From: Astrothelium macrocarpum
Lineage: Eukaryota; Ascomycota; Dothideomycetes; Trypetheliales; Trypetheliaceae
Direction of reading: 5' to 3'
DNA: 64,000 nt
Assembly: GCA_021030915.1 (NCBI GenBank)
Contig: JAGEMR010000008.1
Span: 124,001-188,000, forward strand
Shown here: positions 56,052-64,000 of the stretch, piece by piece
Layout: each line of letters begins with the position of its first letter
Position numbering within the stretch: the first letter of the stretch is position 1
Notes under the pieces: model-generated
What the model was told of the DNA's origin: nothing
Database searches by the model: none
The model's input: the letters and a program-made list of their open reading frames with translations, nothing else
Translations under genes and position numbers: made by a program

Positions 56052-56688
56052 TTAAGCCGTCACATCTTTCTTGCCCTTCTTCTGCTCAACCTTGAGAAGC
56101 AGCGCACGGTTGATGTGAGGCAGCACACCACCAAATGCAATAGTAGCTCTAATGAGTGTGTCCAGTTCTTCGTCTCCACGAATTGCAAGTTGAAGGTGGC
56201 GCGGGGTAATACGCTTGACTTTGAGATCCTTTGCCGCGTTGCCTGCCAGTTCCAACACTTCTGCAGTCAGGTACTCGAGTACGGCCGTGACGTAAACAGC
56301 AGCCTTTGCGCCAACGCGCATCTTGTTCTGGGTTTGGGATTTGAGGAAACGCTTGACACGGCCACAAGGAAACTAGACGCGTAATTGTTAGCGATTCCTG
56401 TTGGACGTGAAAGTGTTCCAGTGTAGTGAAATCGAGTCGGCATTTGAGTCGAACGCGTCAACGATGCCAAATGCGGTCGAGATATCCTTGGAATGCGACG
56501 CGCCGAGATGCACAAACAATGGAAACTTACTTGGAGGCCAGCTTTGGCAGAGTGCGACTTTTGCGTCTTGCCAGACGTATCGGCCTTACCACCGGTCTTG
56601 CCGCCAGTTTTACCTGGGTGAATGCATCAGCCTACCATCAAACAGAGGATTGCGCCACGCGCGTTCACAAACCTTTTCCACCAGGCAT
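56052..56688 (-). CDS. htz1: Histone variant H2A.Z
   Basis: Three minus-strand exons: 56688-56673, 56613-56531 and 56372-56052, giving 139 aa. The N-terminal tail is MPGGKGKTGGKTGGKADTSG with acetylatable lysines. The histone fold includes QFPCGRVKRFLKSQTQNKM, AAVYVTAVLEYLTAEVLELA, GNAAKDLKVKRITPRHLQLA and the H2A.Z-specific RGDEELDTLIRATIAFGGVL. It ends KVEQKKGKKDVTA. The DTLIRATIA docking region and extended acidic patch separate it from canonical H2A. Deposited by SWR1 at promoters in nucleosomes. Intron positions after the sixth codon and before FPCGRV are plausible, and phases agree. Confidence 0.95.
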
Positions 56689-58782
56689 GATCAATTATGA
56701 GAATTGTCGAATGGATATTCAATATCAGCCAGCGTACGCGACCCGAATGAGGATGTTGACAGGTTCAACAATGGATAGGATGGTGGTGTTGTGGTGGGCG
56801 GTCGCGGCGGGAAGGCGAATGTTGTTGTTCGGGTCCAAGATGCAGGAAGAACGCGCGCCATCTCTTATTTTGACTCAACCGAGGGTCATGCACGTGACCG
56901 GCCACCTTGCGGTCACTCTCAGAATGAGGCCACCCAAGGGAATGTGAGGAGCCCACCCATAGCTCGCGGGAATACACATGTGACCGAGCATAGACTTGAA
57001 ATAGCAGGATCATTATCGACAAGGTGAGAAAGAAAGGAGATTAATACAAAGCGAAAGAATCGAAGCTGAGAAGTTGAACGAGAAATCTGGCTTTTTGTAG
57101 GCTGGGACGTTTCCCTTAGGACCAAAACATACCCGGAAAACTCAATGAATCATGATGATAACATGTGCGTTACTCATCGGTCTGCGATGCTAGTAACGTT
57201 TGATCTTTGTAGCAAGAGACATCTACACATAGGTTTCAAGATGTAGGCTTCAGATCGGTAGACCCACGACTTCGGCCCGCTGGTGCATGGTTCATCTTAG
57301 TGCGGGGGTGCCTTTCCAGCTCAACATCATCGTTTTAGCGCTTCCTTTTCATTCTAGACAGCGCACTACTTTCAAGGCTTACATTCGGAAACTGGTGCAA
57401 CAAGGCAAGAGGACTGTTATTTCGACGGTAATGGTGCCTCTGTTGTGCATTTTTGCCTCATCTCGGCACTGTATGACGCGAGTCAAGCAGCACATTACAG
57501 CATAAAAAAGCCACCGTGGTTGTGCCCTGAGGACATTTTACTGACTATTTATTTTTATCTTGCCCCGAATTGCAATTGGCTTTCTTGACTTGTCAATTAC
57601 TTCTTTATGCCAAAAACCAGGACCGTACACAAAGCGATAGCTACCTTCTGTAAGTAAAGAGCCTCTTTATTTTCGGGTTGTCTCTATACAAACTACCCTG
57701 AATTGGCGGATCATAGAGTATTTAGCTTTCAATTAGTCTGATCTTGTTCGTCGTTCATTTCTTGGGAATGTACGCAGTCATTTGCTGATGAAAGACTCTG
57801 TAAACTTCCATTTCCACATGGGAGAGCCTGTTTTCTATTCGTCTCGCGCAAGATGGGTAGAACCGCTTTGACGCAAATACATTGAGCTTCATTGTTGCAT
57901 GGAGAAGCATCTGAGAGGAATGAATTGCTGCATTGGGGCTAAATTCTAGAAGTTTGAGGAAATGAGAGTAACAGCATTAAAGGTATGATTGTTCACCACT
58001 TTCCTATTGTAGTATGCCACAGCAAAAACGTTGATGGAGAACGTTTTATAGTTACTTCAGCCGAATATGGTTTACTTTCAGAAAAGCTTTGATCAAGTTT
58101 CTTATAACTTTCGCATTGAATTAAAATCTACCATTCTCATTGCGGCGTGCAATCCTCTCCGGATATCATCTGAAATCAGGACGTTACCAAAAAGATCGAG
58201 GCCCAAGTCGAAAGCGCCAAAGATCATCGCTTTCCGTCCTGAATACCGAATGGGATACCGAATGGGCAACCGATGTGGTATTCGGCTCTGATATCGATAT
58301 AGTCCCCAAAGCTATGAGTTCTATATTAGTTGAGTTGTCCGCAACAGGGATAGCGTCGTGTTTTAGAATCAAGAAGTGTTGTACCGAAGTGAATGACAAA
58401 AGCGTTCGAGCTACAGTGAATGCATGATTCTTGAGTCACAGTCCAGTCCCAATCTTTGCTACACTCACAAAACTCGTGACATGTTCTCATATATGACCCA
58501 GATCATTTCAAGCCTTTTCCGTTATATCCTACTACAATCTTTGAGCGTAGATATCACCAATCACCAGTCATCAATCTCCGCGTCCCTCAGCGTTCATCTG
58601 GCGCCATACACCATCGAGAACATCTCTGCTGGTCGATCCTCGTTCAACCTAGGCAGGAGACCTCAAGCTCTACCCTTTACCCTCAAAGCCGTCCATCTTG
58701 CGGAAGATTCCAAACCCGCCATACTAGCTTCGACCTGGTCAACCCTGACGGACCTCTCAAAAATACCTCCGACTTCCGCACC
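56689..58782. other. Gene-poor region right of H2A.Z
   Basis: 2.1 kb. The first part is the H2A.Z promoter. ORFs near 57287, 58067 and 58424 (up to 155 codons) show no recognisable domains. The frame of the following small Cys-rich protein stays open back to about 58477 without an ATG, so an upstream exon of that gene may lie here. Confidence 0.4.
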
Positions 58783-59025
58783 ATGTGTCAGAAAAATGTT
58801 CGTGTCTTTACCTGCCAACATGACCAGACTCATATCGACTGGTGCGTGGAAGCAATCGCAAGTGGCATTGGGTGCGCGCATCCCACTGTGATCCCGCGTT
58901 CTGTTAATTCGCCATGTTCGCGTTGCGGTCCAAACCCCTTTGAAGCAATGCAAAACTTCTCCTTTGCAGCCCAGTCTGCGCCGTCAGCCGACAGTAACAA
59001 GAATCGTCGAAATATCAAAGGATGA
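58783..59025 (+). CDS. Small Cys/His-rich hypothetical protein
   Basis: 80-codon ORF starting MCQKNVRVFTCQHDQ and continuing DWCVEAIASGIGCAHPTVI and SPCSRCGPNPFEAMQN. The spacing of Cys and His (C, C-x-H, WC, GC-x-H, C-x2-C) resembles a widespread group of small fungal proteins that probably bind zinc. The reading frame stays open for about 100 codons upstream without an ATG (DLVNPDGPLKNTSDFRT precedes the Met), so a longer or spliced protein is likely. Function unknown. Confidence 0.45.
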   Translation: MCQKNVRVFTCQHDQTHIDWCVEAIASGIGCAHPTVIPRSVNSPCSRCGPNPFEAMQNFSFAAQSAPSADSNKNRRNIKG

Positions 59026-59924
59026 TGTTCTCGATGAGGGATTAGCAATCGAAAACACCAGGCTATTGTTTGATAGTATTGATAAGGTGGAGCTCGGATG
59101 ATTCTTTATGGGTTTATACCTTTTGAGCGTGGTCAAGAGGTCTTCTGATTGATGAAGCATACGTCATGTCAGCACTAGGAACCAGAACTATATCTGAAGC
59201 CAGTGTGGATTCAACTATTTCATGGTGGACTGCGATACACTGAGGCGGTGATGCAAGGACAAAAGACGACATAATGGGAATATGACAACATGCAGTCAGT
59301 TTTCATTCAATTTCTCAAGGTAGTACATGAAGCACTTTCGGCTTGTAACCATCTCAGTAATCAAAAAGTCTTGCTGTTTAAACAATTTTAGAAGCTCATC
59401 TCCAAGAGTCTGGTTGAAAGAGATATGAAAGCGAACGCACAGACTGTATCTTACAGGCTAATCTTAGGGTGTTTCCTAACATCAGAACCACCGTAACAAG
59501 GAGAAGAGATCTCGACCAACTCCCGCTGTATCCTAATTCATTCTTGTACGTCATGTTCCATTACAACCTGTTCCCATCAACGCCCAAAGAGCCAAGATCC
59601 AGAACAGTCGTCCGTCGTCCATGTAAACGCCAATTTCAAATCCAAACAAAGTCAACGCACGAACCAAATCCTTGCTGGTGATGTGCTTGTTGAACTGTCA
59701 GTTTATCGTCATCTTGATTTGATTTGTGCCCACTCACATTTCCCTTCATCCGTCAATAATTATTTCTCCCCAACACTCTTCTTTGAACCCGCTCAGTAAT
59801 CCAGGAGGATCATGACTGATGACAAAACGAACGGAGGAATACTGATTGTTTTGAATCCTGCGGATCGAGAGTATATTGTTTCGTTCTTCTCTAAAGATGA
59901 CATGAAAGGTGTCCGCCCAATATT
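59026..59924. other. Intergenic, no gene seen
   Basis: About 900 bases between two convergent small Cys-rich genes. Only short ORFs without recognisable features. Confidence 0.4.
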
Positions 59925-60251
59925 CTAACCTCCAGAGTGATCCGGACATGAGTAACCAACGTAGACGATACGCTCTTCTACAGGATGTCTGCCAAAGTGA
60001 CGACAAGGATCGACGTTGTGTATGTGGTAAATACAGCCACAGCCGGGGTACTTTTCAATCAGACGGATGCACATGCCGGGTGAGGAATAGGACTTTGGGG
60101 AGAGGATGCTGTCACTAGGCTCAGAGTTGTTAGAAAGGGTCAGCCTCTTAAACTCGTCATCAGCAATGTACGAAATCAAAGGATGTTGGCGATACGTCAT
60201 TCGTAACCTTTGGTAATCATCTTTTGCAAGGACAGCCTCAAAGATAGACAT
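59925..60251 (-). CDS. Small Cys/His-rich fungal protein, 108 aa
   Basis: Single-exon ORF, 108 aa. The N-terminal 58 residues are helical and charged. The C-terminal 50 residues hold the conserved part: MCIRLIEKYPGCGCIYHIHN, then VDPCRHFGRHPVEERIVYVG and YSCPDHSGG. The pattern C, C-x-C, H-x-VD-x-C, VGYxC-x2-H recurs in many ascomycete hypothetical proteins and suggests a small zinc-binding fold. No membrane segment or signal peptide. A second small Cys/His-rich ORF lies convergently 900 bases to the left. Function unknown. Confidence 0.6.
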   Translation of the reverse strand: MSIFEAVLAKDDYQRLRMTYRQHPLISYIADDEFKRLTLSNNSEPSDSILSPKSYSSPGMCIRLIEKYPGCGCIYHIHNVDPCRHFGRHPVEERIVYVGYSCPDHSGG

Positions 60252-61582
60252 GATTCCACTAAAGTGTAAGGGGGGGAGCCAAAGAGGCGCGTTGGGCCTC
60301 CAAACATCGTGACTGCTCAGCCTCCCAAAATCAAATCAAGGGTGATGGACGTCCAGAAAGATGGAGACATGGAGGCAGTATCGACCTGAAGGTGGACCAA
60401 CACGATGCTGCGTTTCGCTGGGAACGTCTACATTATGCGAGGCGCCTCAGAACATATGCAAAACGGTTTTCTACAAGCCCTGCAGGCTGGAATCAAACCA
60501 TATGGTCGATCGGTGGCTAGGTGTGGCGATCGCCTGGGCCCAATGCAAGTCTTCAACATGACGCAACAGTATCAGGACCCGACAGCTTGAACCCTTCTGC
60601 AGTGGCTTTCGATATCATCAAAGAGACGACCACTTAAATGCTTCCTTGAGGCTGTCGGTTCCTTATTCTGGAATGTGTCACTAAAAATGCCTTCCGGTCT
60701 CGGCTTACTCAGAGTCTTCTTTGCGGATGAATCGGATGATACAAAAGGCGAACCGGAAAGATTTTGGGCAAAAAGCAAGCGGGCTGCTTTAATCATGCCA
60801 TTCGACATACCAGAATAGAGACTTCCAACCAACATCCCATGGCGCCCCTTTCATCATGACGCACATCAACGGTGCTATTAAGAAAACTGACGGGACCGTC
60901 TCCCAGAGATTGCCTACATTTTGTTTTTCTCATCATCTCACTTCGACATTTTAGATCCTGCAATTGGTAACGAATCATCGAGCATATATGTGCAAGCGAG
61001 CAACGGTACATCGCTAGCTGCCGGCAGATGGGAGACCAACACCGTGATTGGGTATGACAGATGCAGGATATGATATTGCTGAACATCTGTCAGACAACGG
61101 CTGCCTGTGCTTTGCTGCTGGCGGTCCAATGAGATAGTCAGGGCATCAAAAGGCAACCATAAATGCCGAAAAGAGTTGAACGGACAGCCGGTTAAGGGGG
61201 CCCGTCACAGAAGCAGTCATCAGCCCTACGCGGCTAGGCTCCGCTAGTTAAACCAATAACTTTGTCTTCACCGCACTTCACCTCGCTCTGCTTGCCCATC
61301 CCCCTTCGTTTGATCCTTCCTGGAGCGGTCAATCTGCGGACCCGTTGCTGTCCGTGAAGCAGTGGGAAGAGTGTCCGACACGTCACCACTGGATGCCTTC
61401 TGTTTCGTGGTCAATTTGGAGTCGGCCAGGCGTCAACAGGCACCGTATATCAGCGCTTCGAAAACGCATGTACATGGGGAATTTATATTACGACTATGCT
61501 ACAGTGGGTATATGCGCGGAATGCAGGAGCAACGGACGTGACACGTCTCACCAAATCGGAGACGCGCGCCTTTCAATCTCCC
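60252..61582. other. Gene-poor spacer left of YPP1
   Basis: 1.3 kb. Short ORFs on both strands, none with recognisable features. No tRNA or repeat recognised. Confidence 0.4.
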
Positions 61583-64000
61583 TTACAAGACAAAACTTCC
61601 GGTCCCCACACTCCTCCAGGGCCTCAATGGCCGTCCGTCCTCGAGCTCAACGCACCACCAGAGTACCTCCTTGGCCTTCTCGACTTGCCCACTTTCCTCG
61701 TAGGCCCTTGCGAGCATGTACCATGCCTCAGAATTATCCCAGCCCGTCCCAAGCTTTGTCAAAGTTGATAATAAGCTGTAAGCACGATCGCGGGCAGCGA
61801 GTCGGTTCAGAACTTCTGGTGAATCTCCTTTACCTGTTTTGTTGGACCGCGTGTCTTCATCATCACCATTTACAGTCGAATTTGCCACCAAAGTAGACTT
61901 CGATTTGCTCAAAGTCGAGGGGATGTGTTTGTCGGAAGGCTCAGGAGTGATTTTTTGGCAGTAAATGTCCAGTAGAATGCCTGAGAGACTGACTATGGCC
62001 GCAGGATGGTCGGGAAAGTATGCCAGAGCTTGCTCATAAGACGCCAGAGCTTCATGAGGAGATTCATTCGCTTCGGCAAGAGCACCACGCTGTATTGATC
62101 AGTCAAGCACCAGCTGCAATAGTGTATGGACCCTACCTCAGCGTACACGTCTGCCCAAAGTCCATCCACACTTTGACCAAGACCCCATCCACGTTCAGAA
62201 AAGGCTCTGCTACTGGACGAGTCCTGCGCGACTTGCATCTCTAATCCCTCTACTAGTTTCTGGGCTTCGTCAATAGCACTACTCGCATCTTCCACCAAGG
62301 CAGCTCTTGTGTAAAGGCCGGCGATAAACAGCCACGCTGCAACCAATAGTGAAGTTTTCCGACGATATTCTTGCAAAGCAATAAAGCGAGGTTCCGGAGA
62401 ATGCTGAGGTACTCCAAGTGGCGAGGTTGGCAGGCGAGTGTCTTGTAGTGGTGGTTGATCAGAGTGACCCGGAGGTGGAGGTGCTGTAGTTGGTGGCATG
62501 TTGTGAGGAATTCGAGGCAACGGCTGGTCAGGGCTCCCAGCTGATTTCGTGCCGTTTTGCACCCCTCCTCCATTGCTTGATGGTACCGAGGTTTGTTTCT
62601 CATTCTTCGGGTTTAAATTGTTTATATCTTGTCCAGCTTGGTCGTCGCCTCCTCTTTCCCAGGCTGGATAACTCTTTGGGCGGGCTGGGTCTGATGGATG
62701 AGATGTGTCTCCATCGCGTAGACCCCTACGAAACGGTAGGTGTGAATGTCGATGAGAAGGAACTCCTTCGGATCGTTCACCATCCTCTCCAATGACTTGG
62801 ATCAATGGTGGTGGCGCTATCTGGGTTTCTGCAGTGGAAGGTCTGGACGCTAAACTTCCTCCTTTTGGCCTATTCGTCAACGTCGAGTTCCTTTCGAGCT
62901 TTCTCCGAGAGCTTTTAGGTCGTCCAACGATGCTACCACCGAAGCTTTTGATAGTACTGGAAGATGTTTTTGGAATTGACTCTTGGCCTTGAGAGCGGGA
63001 AGGCAGGCTAATTTGAGCTGGATCTCCAAACAATCTCCCGTAGAGTGCCAGTAACTCATGTGAAACCTCAATAGCTACAACTGGACCTTCTGTAACTTCC
63101 AACAGTGCGAGTTGTGTCATCTTGATCTGGATGAGACCTTCTTTTTCGTTTGCTTCCATTTGATCTACTATGCCCTTGGAGGTCCGAGATGAATCTCGAT
63201 ATGCCATGTCTTTTTCTACGATTTCTCCATCAACTCCTGCCTGATTTTGCTCAGGTTGCCCAAACAAATCCGTGTCCTCACCAAATTGCTCAAACGCTGC
63301 ATCGCAAAGTCTTTCAGCAGCTGCAAAGTCGGACCTTGAACTGAGAAGAAGTGCCAGTAGATGCCATAGTGAGCAAAGCCTCCTCTCGATCATAAAGTCG
63401 GATGACTCTGACTCCGTGCCTCCTGCTTTTGACGACTTCTCGATGGAATTGGACGTTGCAATGATATCCTTGATGAGGTTGATAGCGGCCTGCAGATCTC
63501 GTGTCTCTGCAAGAAGTAAACTCAACGCAAATGCTGTCTTCAAGTCTTCTTCCTTAGATGAATCAGGCTCAATTGCTTTGCGGAGGTACTGCACGCCCTC
63601 TGCTTGGATAGTAGACCGGGATGTATTTTCGAACGTGAGTCGAGCCCAACTGGCGCGAGCTATGCCCATGGCACGGTAAGCGATTTGAGTGGTTTGTGGC
63701 GATATGGCTAGCTTGGAGAACCAGTGTTCAATATCTTGACATATGTCCAGAGATCTTTCCACCTCGGTTCTGGACCCGTAATGGCATAGCAATTCGATTG
63801 CCTCGGCTACAGTAAATAGTACAGTGTCAGCATCATCCAAATCTACCTGTTGTTGGCCGCTCTTCTCTGCACGCGCCTGGCCCTTCTTGACAATATCAAT
63901 ATAAGAGCCGAATGCCTTGAATGCAAGATCAAACTCCCCAAGCCAAGCATGGACCGTAAAGAGATGTCGCAAGATCTGGGTAGAGTGAAAAGTCTTCGTT
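61583..64000 (-). CDS. ypp1: YPP1-family TPR protein (PI4-kinase complex), 5' end outside window
   Basis: Two minus-strand exons are visible: from the window edge 64000 to 62137, then 62089-61583 (intron GTAGGG..TACAG), together at least 790 codons. TPR-like helices are seen throughout, e.g. HLFTVHAWLGEFDLAFKAFG, SLWHLLALLLSSRSDFAAAE and, after the splice, EANESPHEALASYEQALAYF and DNSEAWYMLARAYEESGQVE at the C-terminus. A long disordered Ser/Pro-rich insertion sits at about 390-520 of the visible part. The layout fits YPP1/TTC7-type proteins, which tether the PI4-kinase Stt4 with Efr3 at the plasma membrane. The frame is open to the edge, so the start and N-terminal repeats lie beyond the window. 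Confidence 0.8.

Noticed and set aside
57287..58427. ORFs of 70-95 codons right of H2A.Z
   Set aside because: No conserved pattern, overlapping in several frames, no splice context.
1..64000. tRNA genes, rRNA or CRISPR arrays
   Set aside because: I looked for B-box-like GGTTCGANTCC sequences and for regularly spaced repeats by eye and found no convincing candidate; a tRNA scan would settle the first point.

Overview
This window is chromosomal DNA from a filamentous ascomycete (Pezizomycotina). The evidence is short GT..AG introns (about 45-180 nt, often with CTAAC/CTGA-like branch sites), fungal-only families (Alr/Mnr2-type CorA, Ady2/GPR1 transporter, EDC1-like decapping motif, PIN4-type RRM+R3H protein, YPP1) and one transposon with the AT-rich decay typical of repeat-induced point mutation (RIP). 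I cannot fix the class or genus from sequence alone. Exon boundaries were worked out by hand from splice signals and phase. Each multi-exon model closes in frame, but none has transcript support here.

Layout: 0-5 kb holds a CWC27-type spliceosomal cyclophilin and two divergent genes for small SANT/Myb-like nuclear proteins. 5.5-7.7 kb is a complete but dead pogo/Fot1-like DNA transposon (2157 bp, 43-bp terminal inverted repeats, TA target duplication). 8-9.2 kb is a decayed or poorly resolved hypothetical gene. 9.8-20 kb holds a CorA-type Mg2+ transporter, signal peptidase subunit SPC1, RING-box protein RBX1, an EDC1-like decapping enhancer, the mitochondrial FAS-II dehydratase HTD2 and prephenate dehydratase PHA2. 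20-23.9 kb is a gene-poor stretch with two decayed genes. 23.9-30.2 kb holds a RIB2-type deaminase, a SnoaL/NTF2-like protein, a secreted Cys-rich protein with a GPI-like tail, telomere protein STN1 and an acetate-type transporter. 31-42.9 kb holds an MFS drug transporter, a large alpha/beta hydrolase, a mucin-like single-pass membrane protein and KU80. 43-56.7 kb holds a TMEM205-like membrane protein, HSF1, UFD1, the GYF protein LIN1, a PIN4-like RNA-binding protein and histone H2A.Z. 57-64 kb is sparse, with two small Cys/His-rich proteins, and ends inside a TPR gene of the YPP1 family that runs off the right edge.

The genes are mostly housekeeping functions and do not form an operon-like pathway or a secondary metabolite cluster. 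Several pairs share short divergent promoters (KU80/TMEM205-like, UFD1/LIN1). STN1 and KU80 are both chromosome-end/DNA-repair factors but lie about 12 kb apart with unrelated genes between.

I do not see a clear-cut undescribed system. The observations most worth following are: the transposon whose ends escaped the heavy mutation of its interior; a 122-bp tandem duplication over the STN1 stop codon whose copies differ only by transitions; the divergent pair of SANT-like genes; a multi-exon gene disrupted by two in-frame TGA codons; and a UFD1 gene whose first coding exon is only the start codon.
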